A stretch of 64,000 nt of DNA from assembly GCF_000014005.1 (NCBI RefSeq), contig NC_008009.1:1054001-1118000 (forward strand). Reading direction: 5' to 3'. Of the stretch, positions 1-9,465 are shown one piece after another. The notes below the pieces were generated by a model. The model saw only the letters and a list, made by a program, of their open reading frames with translations. It made no database searches and was not told the DNA's origin. The first letter of the stretch is position 1, and every line of letters begins with the position of its first letter. The translations under genes were made by a program, and so were the position numbers. The DNA comes from Candidatus Koribacter versatilis Ellin345. Its GTDB lineage: Bacteria > Acidobacteriota > Terriglobia > Terriglobales > Acidobacteriaceae.

Positions 1-87
1 ATCGAGTTGCACGCGGCCCTGTTGCATGACCACGCTGCTGAAGTCCTTCCACGGATCGAAGGTGACGCGGCTGATGTCGAAACTCAT
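1..87 (-). CDS. DUF6519-type eCIS protein, N-terminal fragment (runs off left edge)
   Basis: Only the first 29 codons are present. The peptide starts MSFDISRVTFDPW and ends VMQQGRVQLD, the conserved opening of DUF6519-type proteins, which in injection-system clusters are long and sit at the distal end of the baseplate genes (recalled family knowledge). An AGAGGA ribosome-binding site lies a few bases before the ATG. The preceding gene stops 12 bases upstream, so it belongs to the same operon. Function is not established; a particle-surface or fibre-related role is an inference. Confidence 0.7.
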   Translation of the reverse strand, partial: MSFDISRVTFDPWKDFSSVVMQQGRVQLD

Positions 88-99
88 GGCTGGTTCCTC

Positions 100-2343
100 T
101 CAGTTCTCGTAAAACACACCAAATTCCAGGCCCACAGGCATGTACTCAGACATGCGGATACGAAGATCGGTTTCGCGAAGCGGGGCGAGGATGAAATGAA
201 ATGCCCCCATCTCGCCGCCGTCGTCGGCACCGCGACGAATGGCGTCGTCAGTGACGGAATAGAGCTTGCAGTACGCAGGATTTCCGTAGCGAAGCGATTG
301 AATCAGCGGTTGCGGCTCGCCCTTGCCTTGCACAACACACTTGTATGTTCGGGGCGTGATTGCGCCGGTTGGCAAGTAGCTGAAGCGCACACAGCCTTCC
401 TGTTTGCGCACCGCCCAGAGCGGAGCGCGCCACAGAGCCGGAGTAGCGGCGGTATCGGCATCAGAAAGTTCCGCCCAGAAGATGCAATTTGAAACCAGTT
501 CGAGCAACGTCGCATAGACCTTGCCGATAACGGTGCATCCGGTCATGGTGAGCGAACCGCCGGGTGTCGGGCGTTGCGTGCCCGAATCAACGGTTGCGAC
601 GTACGCGACCATGGACGGCAGAGTGGCGTCGAGGATGGAGTCGGCAAGAGTTGCGGTCGCAGTGCCGTTGATCCAAAGTGCTCCGACGATCGATTTGCTG
701 ATTTCTAGTTCTACCCCTGAATCCTCGATGAGGACGGAGGGCCTCCCGAAGAAGGTTGGATCTGGAGTACCGTCCGAAAGGAGAGCCCAGCCGGGAACAA
801 CTGTGCAGTGGGTGATTCCAAGATGACTGAGCTTGTTTTTGGCCGAGGCGGGAACGTGGAGAAGCGCCGGAGGTAACGTGCCTCCACCAGCAGGGGGCGC
901 GTAGGCGATGATGAGTCCATTGAGGTCGAGTGAGCCTTCTTCGTCGCCGGTGATGGCGAATTCACCGCCGAGGAACAACGTTGGGCGTACGCCATCCGCG
1001 GCGCGTAGTTCGACGTGGCCGCCTTTCTTGATGGCGAGAGCCAGACCGGCGGGCTCGGAGTAGTTGGCGTTGTCGGTGATTTCGACGACACCATCGCCAG
1101 CGATCGCGGTCAAAGCATCGTGGATTGTGGGGTAATCGCCGGGGACGCGAATGACCGCTTGATCTTCTGCTGCGGTGAATGTGCTGCTGCGCGGATACTC
1201 GCCACCGCCCATGTCGGCGTTGAATCCGTAATAGTAAGAAGCTCGGACATGGTTGGTTTTGCCCGCGGGAGGTGGTGGAAGAGCGATGCGACCGAGAAGC
1301 GGATCGACGGCGGGCAGGCCACCGGCTTTCGGTAGATTGTTCCAGCTTCCGTCGGGACCCTCGAGATCGCATACCTGGATTTCAGATTGCAGCGCTCCGT
1401 CCACGTAGAGTGCGAGACTCTTACCGAAACCGTAGTAGGTTGCAGTTTTGCCGGCGAGGATGTCCTGCATGTCCTGACAGAGAACGTGGCGTCGGAGGCG
1501 ATCGGGAACATTTTCCGGACGAGCGGCGTCGGTTATGTCCTCACCCTGCGAGATGGGATGGTTGAAGAGCGGCATGTCCGCGTCGAGCGAACTAAAGCGG
1601 AAACACTGGGGATTGCCTGTGACGGGCGTCGACGGTGCAAGAGTCATCGGATAAGCGTTTAAAGACCAGAGGAAAATTCCGATGTTTTGAATGTTGTAGC
1701 GGCCACGCTGCACGGCGATGCGGCGAACATCGACTTTATGCGCTGTGCGGTCGAAACCAGTGTTGATGTAATCGCCAGATTTCCAATTGCGCAGATCGGG
1801 CGCATAGAAATTCTTCGCGCGGATGTGATTCATGTACTGCGTGTCGCCGAGGACCTTGAACATTTCGACGGCGTGTGCGCCCCAACCCGTGACGTCGCGG
1901 GCGAGTTGCTCCATGACGAGCACTGTGCCTTTGCGACGCCGGAACGAGATGGTGTGGGCGACTTCAGCGCGCGGGCTGGCGACCGCAGGTGCAACACCAC
2001 GGACGGACTTGTATCCGATGAGGTCGCCAATATAAGGAATGACCCACGGCGCGCAGGTTTCGATGAATTGATCGTCGTAGAGTTGGTCGAGGTTATCAGC
2101 GAAGATTGCGAGTTGCTCGGAGACGACCATCATCAACGACTGCAACGGGCCGCGAGAGGCTTTGTCCAGCAAGGCATCCAGCTGTTGCTGCTGCTTAAGG
2201 GTGAGCGTGGAGAGCGCTTGAAGCGCCGCCAACTGGGTTTGTTCCGCAGACGTAAGCAGCGGTTGCGATTGAGCGAGGTCCGCATCGCGCAGACGATAAA
2301 GCGCGGGGAGCAGGTCATAGAGTTTCTGTGCGGCCGTGCTCAC
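100..2343 (-). CDS. gpI-like baseplate/tail protein with beta-helix-like C-terminal half
   Basis: 747 aa, starting at a GTG that overlaps the stop of the upstream wedge gene (GTGA). Residues 1-200 resemble the P2 gpI / Afp12 group of tail proteins, with the typical opening LYDLLPALYRLRDA and a segment ending IPYIGDLIGYKSV. The gpI family connects the wedges to the fibres in contractile particles. Residues of roughly 400-620 are rich in short beta-type, glycine- and aspartate-containing repeats, as in right-handed beta-helices of surface-exposed tail proteins; this half is much longer than classical gpI (about 180 aa). It probably forms part of the particle's outer baseplate. Family call is firm for the N-terminus and inferred for the rest. 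Confidence 0.75.
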   Translation of the reverse strand: MSTAAQKLYDLLPALYRLRDADLAQSQPLLTSAEQTQLAALQALSTLTLKQQQQLDALLDKASRGPLQSLMMVVSEQLAIFADNLDQLYDDQFIETCAPWVIPYIGDLIGYKSVRGVAPAVASPRAEVAHTISFRRRKGTVLVMEQLARDVTGWGAHAVEMFKVLGDTQYMNHIRAKNFYAPDLRNWKSGDYINTGFDRTAHKVDVRRIAVQRGRYNIQNIGIFLWSLNAYPMTLAPSTPVTGNPQCFRFSSLDADMPLFNHPISQGEDITDAARPENVPDRLRRHVLCQDMQDILAGKTATYYGFGKSLALYVDGALQSEIQVCDLEGPDGSWNNLPKAGGLPAVDPLLGRIALPPPPAGKTNHVRASYYYGFNADMGGGEYPRSSTFTAAEDQAVIRVPGDYPTIHDALTAIAGDGVVEITDNANYSEPAGLALAIKKGGHVELRAADGVRPTLFLGGEFAITGDEEGSLDLNGLIIAYAPPAGGGTLPPALLHVPASAKNKLSHLGITHCTVVPGWALLSDGTPDPTFFGRPSVLIEDSGVELEISKSIVGALWINGTATATLADSILDATLPSMVAYVATVDSGTQRPTPGGSLTMTGCTVIGKVYATLLELVSNCIFWAELSDADTAATPALWRAPLWAVRKQEGCVRFSYLPTGAITPRTYKCVVQGKGEPQPLIQSLRYGNPAYCKLYSVTDDAIRRGADDGGEMGAFHFILAPLRETDLRIRMSEYMPVGLEFGVFYEN

Positions 2344-5213
2344 TGCATCACCCCCAACTTCACGGATTTTGGATCAGGATCGAGGACGAGGATCTCGGCT
2401 GGATAGGGAAGAGCCGTCAAACTCGGCACGGGGACGTAGGCACAAATTCTTGTCGGGGAGTCAGAGAACGGTCGTGTCCATGTGACTTTCTGCGACAACC
2501 AGGCGTTGAGACGAGGGACAGTGATTGCGCCTCCACGGCCGGCGAGATCTCCGGCGGTACTGGTGGCCACCGTGTGAATCTCGGTGACGTTGACGGCGAT
2601 GACGCCCGGCACATCCTGAATCACTGTGGCTATCTCGTCGGACGACACGCTTTGCCCGAAGTCGCGATTGGCAAAGCTGTATTCGCCGGTGAGCGCCGAC
2701 TGAACTGCCGCTTGCACGGTGGGTTGATCGTAAGCGGGGTCATACTTCACGTCCGCGGAGAGCCCAAAGAGGGTTTCGAAAAATGAAACCGCGGTGATGG
2801 GAATGAGTGGATTTCCGTAGTTCTTCAGAGAAGTAGTGAGATAGCCGAGCGTTGGATTCGAGGCTGGGAGTGCTTCACCATCCACGCCAGCGACGGTGAG
2901 GAAGACACCGCGGCCGGGACCAGAGGGGATCCAAATCGCGTAGGCTTTGGAGATGCCCGCGAAAGTCGACGCGTAGCTCTGATAGTCGGCGATAGACACG
3001 GCGCGGCCGAGAGTGAGTACGGATTGCGGGGCGTCGGTGCGAATGTCGGCAACAGTCTGGGGGTCCTGGCCGCCAGTTGCAGACTGAGGATTGGTGACAC
3101 CGTTGACGCCGAGCGGGCGATCCATGAGCGTGGTGAGGGTTCCAGCGTCTACATTTCCCGCAGAACCGCTGCCGATGCGGTAGTTGGCGCGGATGTTGTT
3201 CTGTCCAGTGGGGAGCGTTGTACCTTCTACTCCGTCGCCGAAGAGAACTGTGGTGTTGCCCGATTGCAGATTCGTGGTGAAGACGGCACCCGATGGAGGC
3301 TGCTGGTAAAGCGTCTGCACCTCGGTCCACTTCACACCGTTTACGTCTACTTCTAAGCTGCTCTGGCGTCCGGTGGGTGTGGCTGCCTGCACATAGGTGA
3401 GCGGTGACTGCTTGAGAGCGAAGCGCTGGTTCGGAGTGGCCGCGCTCCCGTTGCCGAGAATGTCGGTGACGCTCTGGCCATTCGTCGCCATAACGACGTT
3501 GGCGTTCACAGACGTCGTCTTGCGTTCGTAGCAATTCATGAGCGCGGACTTGAGGGTGATGAGTGTGTGCGCGGTGGCGCCGGGGGTGGACTCAATGACG
3601 GTCACGAGAGCGCACTCGCTGATAACGGGGTCGGTTTTGCTCGAAGGCGTGAGTGCGAGATTCTTGAGATCTGCAGTGATCGTTCCGGGACGACCGGTGA
3701 CGTCTTCCACGGAGAGAGTGATGTTGCCGCTGCCTTGTTGCCATGCGCTATTGCTTACGTTCTGCAATGGCGCGGCATCGGTGATGATGACGACATCGTC
3801 GACATCGAGGGTGACGGTTGGGCTAGCGTCGTCGGGAGTGAAAATGATGCCCGCGATTTTCGCGCTCAGCTTCTGCAACTTGCCGCTGACGGCGATGACG
3901 GTGGCCTCGGCGAGATCCGGGCGCAGGTCCTGCAAATCGATCGACGAGCCATAGAGAGGATAGAAGAGCGGTTGCAGCGGCACAGTGAGGCGCTCGCTCT
4001 GGACGAGAGCCGAAGTCTCACGCGTGTCCTGGTAGTAGCTGTCGAGTTGGGTGTTGGTGTCGACGGCGGCGCGCGTGATTTTGCTGCTGACGCCGTATCT
4101 CGAATGCGAGATCGCGGTGACACTGTTGACGTGGTAGAGGAAGATGAATCCGGCGGGAGAGCGAGAGATTTGCGCGTCGGGGCGAACCAAGGCGATCCAG
4201 CCGCTCGAGGTCATTTTGTTGTATACGGCGTCGAGATCGATGAGATTCTTGCCGGGGGAACCGAAGATCCACTCGGGATTGTTTCCCGAGGTGATCAAGT
4301 TGGCAGTTTGCAATGCACTAATAGTTGTCCCAGCGAGCAATGCAGGGTTCACTGCGTTGTAGCCGAAGAGCGATGCACGCGCGCGCAACGCGTAGAACTT
4401 TGGGTGATCCTGCGCGGGCTGGACGTTGGTCGGCGGATAGCCGAGACCTTCGCTCCATTCGACGTAGGTGACGTTGTTCTCTCCGTCAGGAGTGACGGTG
4501 GTGATTTCACGGACGTCCCAGTTCTCGCTGCCTGCGCTGTTCTTGCGCTCGTTACCGACAACCAGGATGAGATCGCCCGGTTGGAGTGAGGTGGCGGTGC
4601 CTTGCAGATAGACGCTGATATCGTTCATCTGCGGCACCCACTTGGTTCCGGTCATTACGGGGAGCGCGTTCCAATCGGGCTTGGCGGGGATGTCGCTGGA
4701 GGTTTCGAATGTCTGCGGCTTGGCGTTTTGTGCGGGAACGCTTTGCATCTGCGTGCCCTTGGGGATGGTGATTGCCGGGGCATTGGGATCGGGAGCTTGG
4801 CCGGGCGCCGTCTTGAGAGAGAAGGCGACGTAACAAGCGGCGGAGACTCCGGGAGCGGGCTGGTAGCCGATCAGACGTGAGAGTTCGACGAGAGAGCGAA
4901 GTTGTCCGGCGGTGCGGAGGTAGCTCTCGTTCGCGAGACGTTCCTGGTAGAAAGTGAGGACGTCGAGGACAACGGATGTGGCGTCGAGGAAGGCGATGGT
5001 GAAATCGTCGTTGTCGCGCGTTTTGAGTTGCTGGAGCGCCGGGTAGTCGGAACTGGAGAGGCGCGCGAGCATGGAATCTTTGAAGGTGGCCCACTTGCCG
5101 ACGCGATAGGTGACCTCCGGAAGACCGGGGCGATTCTGTTCGAGGTCGGGCGTTTGCACCGCGATGCCGGCGCAGCAGCCGCAATTGCATCCAGCGTTTC
5201 CGGAGCAGCTCAT
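2340..5213 (-). CDS. Putative baseplate assembly protein J, second wedge (Afp11/12-like)
   Basis: 957 aa. The ATG overlaps the stop of the first wedge gene and the stop overlaps the gpI-like start, so all three are translationally coupled. The N-terminal part (residues 40-130) carries the LTFYQERLANESYLRTA motif of eCIS baseplate J proteins. The C-terminal third contains a J-type wedge region with TGGQDP, DAPQSVLTLGRAVS and DYQSYA. In contractile particles two J-like proteins form the wedge ring around the hub. An unusual feature is the cysteine-rich start (MSCSGNAGCNCGCC), which could bind metal or form disulfides. Cytoplasmic assembly is expected; no signal peptide is seen. Confidence 0.85.
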   Translation of the reverse strand: MSCSGNAGCNCGCCAGIAVQTPDLEQNRPGLPEVTYRVGKWATFKDSMLARLSSSDYPALQQLKTRDNDDFTIAFLDATSVVLDVLTFYQERLANESYLRTAGQLRSLVELSRLIGYQPAPGVSAACYVAFSLKTAPGQAPDPNAPAITIPKGTQMQSVPAQNAKPQTFETSSDIPAKPDWNALPVMTGTKWVPQMNDISVYLQGTATSLQPGDLILVVGNERKNSAGSENWDVREITTVTPDGENNVTYVEWSEGLGYPPTNVQPAQDHPKFYALRARASLFGYNAVNPALLAGTTISALQTANLITSGNNPEWIFGSPGKNLIDLDAVYNKMTSSGWIALVRPDAQISRSPAGFIFLYHVNSVTAISHSRYGVSSKITRAAVDTNTQLDSYYQDTRETSALVQSERLTVPLQPLFYPLYGSSIDLQDLRPDLAEATVIAVSGKLQKLSAKIAGIIFTPDDASPTVTLDVDDVVIITDAAPLQNVSNSAWQQGSGNITLSVEDVTGRPGTITADLKNLALTPSSKTDPVISECALVTVIESTPGATAHTLITLKSALMNCYERKTTSVNANVVMATNGQSVTDILGNGSAATPNQRFALKQSPLTYVQAATPTGRQSSLEVDVNGVKWTEVQTLYQQPPSGAVFTTNLQSGNTTVLFGDGVEGTTLPTGQNNIRANYRIGSGSAGNVDAGTLTTLMDRPLGVNGVTNPQSATGGQDPQTVADIRTDAPQSVLTLGRAVSIADYQSYASTFAGISKAYAIWIPSGPGRGVFLTVAGVDGEALPASNPTLGYLTTSLKNYGNPLIPITAVSFFETLFGLSADVKYDPAYDQPTVQAAVQSALTGEYSFANRDFGQSVSSDEIATVIQDVPGVIAVNVTEIHTVATSTAGDLAGRGGAITVPRLNAWLSQKVTWTRPFSDSPTRICAYVPVPSLTALPYPAEILVLDPDPKSVKLGVMQ

Positions 5214-8200
5214 TTGCCACCTTCCAGCACGAGGGACAGTTGTCCATGGTTGGGGAAGCTTGGGTCATTCGCGAGACGCGCGATCTGCAAGGGGCCGATG
5301 GGAATCTCTCCGGCGGCGATGTACTGCGTCGTGGAAATCAGTCCTTGCGGTTGGAAGGTGCTGGCGCGGACGGCCTTCACTCCAGCGACGCATCGCGCTG
5401 CTGCGTAGATCGGACTGAGGTAAACAGTCTTTCCAAAGGTGAAGTTGTCGGGGTAGAAGAGGCCCTTCTGACCCGTGGAATTGACGCCGCTGCCGAGGAC
5501 TTGCATGAGAGCGCGCTGGACATCGCTTTGGAAGTAGTCGGGATCGACGCAGATTTCGAGTTCAACCTGGAGCGGCACGTATTGCGGATTGTCGATCTCG
5601 AGGTCCTGGCCGGCGAGGTGATAGCGCTCTACGTTCTTCTTGATCGCTTTCGAGAGAACCGTTGAAACATTGCCGGCGCCCACGGGCTCCGCGGCGATGA
5701 ACACCGTGTACCAACTGCCGGTCCAGCGGAGTTCTGCGACAGCTTGATCTACCTGAGGAGTTTCTTCGGCGACGTGAGCGTAATCGTCCATGGTGACGGC
5801 GCGCTGCTGCGTGAGGAATGCTTGCGGTGCGCGTCGGCGGATCTGCTCGTTGGTTTCGGGATCGGTGCCACCCGTGGCGGGCAAGGGATTACGGCAATCG
5901 CCAATGCGGGGATCGCCAGCGTGGAAGGTGAGCGTGTCGGCTCCGACATTTCCAGCGGTACCGTTTCCGACTCGATAGGTCGCGATGAAATTCGTGCCGG
6001 TTTCAGGATTGCGTCCGTTGGTGTCGTCGCCGAAGCGGAGAGTGGCGGTGCCGTCGTATTCGACTTCGACGACGAAATTCAGGTCAGCCTCGCCGCTTTC
6101 AAGGAGGTCTTTATCGGGCGTCCACGTCTCGGTGCTTGCTTCGGTTGTGCCGCTGAGGGTGATTTCAGGAATCGCTTGCGTCGGGTCAAATTGCATGAGA
6201 GTGGCGGCGGAGAGAGTGGTATCCGCAGTGCTGGCAAAGCTCTCGACCACGACAAGGTTGGAGACGCCGTTAATCTGGAGAGCGGCCGATTCCAAGGCTA
6301 GGTTGGTAAACGATTCCAACAAGACCGGGAGTGCAACGCCGATTGCGCCCGATGCGGGGTTGTAGTCCAGATCGAGGTCGAAGAAGACTGGATTGGCGCT
6401 TGGTTGCGCCGTCACGCCGAACAAGGCTGGCCAATTTGCGGGGTCGGTCGGCTGCAAGGTGAGATATATGGCGCTGCTGGTGTCCTTGAGATCTGTGGGT
6501 ACGGAATTCGACAGCATGGTTGGGGTGAGCGGAAAAGTCGTGGGTGGCGTGGCGGGCGGCGTGTAGGAAGCTGGAATCTCCATGAGCTGCGAGACGCCGT
6601 TGATCTTGGTGACAACGAAGTTCGGATCGGCTGAGTTGAGTGAGAGTCCGACAAACTTTTCGACGGGCACGAGCTTGTTTATGCCAGAGCCCCCGGACGC
6701 AGGATCGTAGACGACGGAGAGGTCAATCTTGGTTGAGTCACCGGAGTTCACTGCCACAATGATTCCGAAGTTTTGCGGCCAGCCGTTCGGATTTGTTGGC
6801 TCGAGAGTGAGTGCGGCGAAGCCTTCGGCATTGTTAAGACTGAGAAAGCCGGAATCGGGAAGATTCACAACGCCCGCGGTGATCGGATTGCCCAACTCTC
6901 CCAGCGGAACCTCGGTGAACGGCACGGCTTGGGTCAGCGGACGATCGGGAACTTGCGGCCGGAAGCGAACGGGCAACGGTGAGGGACGTGTGTCGTCGCA
7001 ATGGTCGGCCGCGGGGTCGGGTGGCTGGAAGATTGTGGGGGCTGGAACGGTACCGATCTCAACGCCGGTTAGCGTGAGTCCGTGATCGGATAGGACGTTA
7101 TTTCCGAAGGCGACGCTGACGTCCGTGAGCACTTGAGTATCGCCGTTGTCGTCGATGAAACTTGACGAGACGCAAACCGCGAAGGGCAGTGCATCGTCTT
7201 GCGACCACTGGATCTCGGTGACTGGCGTTGGCTTCTGCGCCGGGCTTTGGATCGGCAGGCCGGTTCCTTCTTCGAAGAGCGGATCGATGAGTGGATTGCC
7301 GGCGCCATCTTGGGTTGCGATTTTGGTCACTCGCACGGCGCAGCGATGGCGGATGTCAGCGTCGGCAGCAAAGCCCGTCTTCGGGCCGACCATTTCCTGG
7401 AAAATCAGGACATCGCCGATACCGAGCTTGGGATACGAGCCGTGGAGCGTGGCTTCCATCGCGCCCGCGGGCAGACAACAACTGGTGTCGCCCCAGGTAT
7501 AGAACGAAATCTGGTTGTGCTCGGGATAGAGCACCTGATCCCACATGGGCTCGAAGACTTGTGTGCCGCAACGCAGGGCAGCTTCTTCGTTTCCGGCACC
7601 GACGGCGAGCGAGTTCGGCAGGTTGGGAGCGAAGGTGTAAAAGCGAGTGACCTTGCGGTCGATGAAGACCTTGGTTCCGGGATCGGCCTTCAGGTCGATG
7701 TGTATCCAGGTACGCGCATTGCAGCCGTCGCTTGCGTGGTAGTCAACGAGCAGAGCATGACGACGAAGCGAGATGCGGCTACGGGATGTGTTGAGATAGG
7801 CTTCGGTCGCGATCGCATCCTGCTGATAGCTGAGGCGGTCGCCGACATACGCGATCAGTTCCGTGAGCGCGATGCCCAAGTCAGCTTCGCTGGTAGCACC
7901 CCAATTAGGCAGCAACTGGCTGAGGCGATCGAGCATGATGCCGCGGAAACTGCCGTAATCCTTGGCGAGATAGTTGATCGCCGGAGGTGTTGGAAGATCG
8001 GGCGGGCAGTTTGGCTGCTGCGGAGCACAGTCGAAGTCGGGACCGCACTCGACCTTGAAAGAGAACGTGACTTCCGAAAGTTGGGGATCGAAGCCTGGCA
8101 GAACATCTGTGACTTCGAAGGAAGATTGCAATGCTTCGGAGACGCTGTCCACGAGGCGCAGAACGTAAGGAGAGAAGTCGCCGGCTTCACTGGTGCGAAC

Positions 8201-8761
8201 CAGAAGGACGTTTGCGGCGTCGCTGAGGGCGGTGAAATATGCCTGTTCCTGCGGGTTGGTAACGGGAGATGCGGGAGGATTCGACGCCGGGGCGACCCAA
8301 TCGATACCTATATTTATGATGCTCTCGCCGCCGGTGATCAGGACGTTGTCACGGGTGATAGAGGCCGGAATCGGGCGAAGGCAATGGACGAGCAGCGTAC
8401 GCTGACGCGGGCTGTTGAGCGGAATCGCGTCGTGGTCGAGGACTTCGAGATAATCGATACCGTTTGGCGTACCAGTGATGTTGAGGGTGCATCCGCTGCC
8501 ACTTCCACCAGTTGTGGGAACTCCAGTCGCGGTCGAGTAACCGGTGCCGTTGGCTTGCAGGGAAACCGTCGCGACCTTGCCGGTGGAAACCGTCTCGACC
8601 TTCACTGTGGCGGTGCCGCTCGATCCTGGCTGTGCGATGGTCAGAACGTCGCCAACGGTGTAGCCAGTTCCCGGCGCGTTGATGGTCGGCGTGGTGATAA
8701 TCGAGCTCGGATTATTCAGCACCGCACTCTTGCGGTTTTCATTACAGCAGCTATAGATCAT
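5210..8761 (-). CDS. Putative baseplate J protein, first wedge, with inserted glycine-rich and duplicated domains
   Basis: 1183 aa, larger than the usual 700-1000 aa. It shares the wedge signatures LAKDYGSFRGIMLDRLS and ELIAYVGDRLSYQQDAIATE near residues 260-330 and a C-terminal segment with ATGGTDPETNEQIRRRAPQA. Two additions stand out. Residues 25-95 form a GTGYTVGDVLTI / GTGYSTATGVPTTGG pair of glycine-rich beta repeats more typical of fibres. Around residues 650-850 there are two tandem copies of a unit of about 105 aa, with LEPTNPNGWPQNFG and YDPASGG in copy one and LQPTDPANWPALFG and YNPASGA in copy two. Its ATG overlaps the gp25 stop. Core role in the baseplate is well supported; the extra domains are of unknown role. 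Confidence 0.85.
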   Translation of the reverse strand: MIYSCCNENRKSAVLNNPSSIITTPTINAPGTGYTVGDVLTIAQPGSSGTATVKVETVSTGKVATVSLQANGTGYSTATGVPTTGGSGSGCTLNITGTPNGIDYLEVLDHDAIPLNSPRQRTLLVHCLRPIPASITRDNVLITGGESIINIGIDWVAPASNPPASPVTNPQEQAYFTALSDAANVLLVRTSEAGDFSPYVLRLVDSVSEALQSSFEVTDVLPGFDPQLSEVTFSFKVECGPDFDCAPQQPNCPPDLPTPPAINYLAKDYGSFRGIMLDRLSQLLPNWGATSEADLGIALTELIAYVGDRLSYQQDAIATEAYLNTSRSRISLRRHALLVDYHASDGCNARTWIHIDLKADPGTKVFIDRKVTRFYTFAPNLPNSLAVGAGNEEAALRCGTQVFEPMWDQVLYPEHNQISFYTWGDTSCCLPAGAMEATLHGSYPKLGIGDVLIFQEMVGPKTGFAADADIRHRCAVRVTKIATQDGAGNPLIDPLFEEGTGLPIQSPAQKPTPVTEIQWSQDDALPFAVCVSSSFIDDNGDTQVLTDVSVAFGNNVLSDHGLTLTGVEIGTVPAPTIFQPPDPAADHCDDTRPSPLPVRFRPQVPDRPLTQAVPFTEVPLGELGNPITAGVVNLPDSGFLSLNNAEGFAALTLEPTNPNGWPQNFGIIVAVNSGDSTKIDLSVVYDPASGGSGINKLVPVEKFVGLSLNSADPNFVVTKINGVSQLMEIPASYTPPATPPTTFPLTPTMLSNSVPTDLKDTSSAIYLTLQPTDPANWPALFGVTAQPSANPVFFDLDLDYNPASGAIGVALPVLLESFTNLALESAALQINGVSNLVVVESFASTADTTLSAATLMQFDPTQAIPEITLSGTTEASTETWTPDKDLLESGEADLNFVVEVEYDGTATLRFGDDTNGRNPETGTNFIATYRVGNGTAGNVGADTLTFHAGDPRIGDCRNPLPATGGTDPETNEQIRRRAPQAFLTQQRAVTMDDYAHVAEETPQVDQAVAELRWTGSWYTVFIAAEPVGAGNVSTVLSKAIKKNVERYHLAGQDLEIDNPQYVPLQVELEICVDPDYFQSDVQRALMQVLGSGVNSTGQKGLFYPDNFTFGKTVYLSPIYAAARCVAGVKAVRASTFQPQGLISTTQYIAAGEIPIGPLQIARLANDPSFPNHGQLSLVLEGGK

Positions 8762-9120
8762 GATCCGGACCCATACGTGAACGTCTGTACCTGCGTGACG
8801 TCTGTGTTGAGCATGGAATAGGAAACGGTGACAGTGAGTTTTTCGTTCTGTGCCGAGGCGACGACCGACTGCACCTTAACGTAACTGCTGAGCCATTTCT
8901 GGAGCGCAGCCTGCACTGCGAATTGAGTCGCAGCCGCCATTTCGAGGCTGTTGGGCGCGAAGGGAAGCTGGAGAAGGCCGCTGCCGAAGTCGGGAAGGTT
9001 GACGCGCTCGCCGGGAGAGGTGAACAACACCTGCTCGACGAGTTGCTTGACATAGTCGTCAAGTTCAGCCTCGCGGGTACGGCCTCGTCCATCGAATTGA
9101 TACGGAAAGTAAATGTTCAT
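8758..9120 (-). CDS. gp25-like baseplate wedge protein (Afp9-like)
   Basis: 120 aa, the normal size of the GPW/gp25 family. It includes LVEQVLFTSPGERVNLPDFGSGL, here split as EQVLFTSPGERV and LPDFGSGL, the signature of gp25 in which the E-P-R type residues contact the sheath. gp25 bridges the first sheath ring and the wedge and starts sheath polymerisation. AAGGAAG precedes the ATG. Its stop overlaps the start of the first J protein, so gp25 and the wedges are made in step. Confidence 0.9.
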   Translation of the reverse strand: MNIYFPYQFDGRGRTREAELDDYVKQLVEQVLFTSPGERVNLPDFGSGLLQLPFAPNSLEMAAATQFAVQAALQKWLSSYVKVQSVVASAQNEKLTVTVSYSMLNTDVTQVQTFTYGSGS

Positions 9121-9136
9121 CGCTGCTTCCTTGGCG

Positions 9137-9457
9137 CTATGTCGCGATTACCCTTGGCTGTGCCGCGACCGGCACGAGCGGTGTCCCCGTAGGAACGCAG
9201 ATCGAGACACCTGCCTGAATCACGACAGGCTGCCCCATGGAGAGGACACGCACTGTGCCGACAATCCACTGACCGGTGACGCATGGGCCATTGCCAGCCG
9301 GAGTGACGAATGGACATCCGGCTACGGCGTATGGTGCGGTGACGGTTGCAATGGGCATTCCCGAGACCATGACGCGCGGGCTCGGCACCGTTGGCATTGC
9401 CTGGCCACCATGTGCACAAAGCACGGTTGCTCCCATATGCAGAATTGGTCCGGGCAC
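9137..9457 (-). CDS. PAAR-like spike-tip protein (Afp10-like)
   Basis: 106 aa. The start MPGPILHMGATVLCAHGG and the later PFVTPAGNGPCVTGQW are typical of PAAR-type tip proteins of eCIS. The PAAR cone caps the central spike and usually coordinates one metal ion through His and Cys; His7, Cys14 and His16 are visible candidates. The GTG start has a strong AGGAGGAG site just upstream, which overlaps the stop of the spike gene. Between spike and gp25 genes is the usual position of this component. Confidence 0.87.
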   Translation of the reverse strand: MPGPILHMGATVLCAHGGQAMPTVPSPRVMVSGMPIATVTAPYAVAGCPFVTPAGNGPCVTGQWIVGTVRVLSMGQPVVIQAGVSICVPTGTPLVPVAAQPRVIAT

Positions 9458-9465
9458 AACTCCTC

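Noticed and set aside
7199-8821. 540-codon open frame on the plus strand
   Set aside because: It is antisense to the first J protein, its product is arginine/glycine-rich without motifs, and the minus-strand gene fits the operon and family. It is a shadow caused by codon bias.
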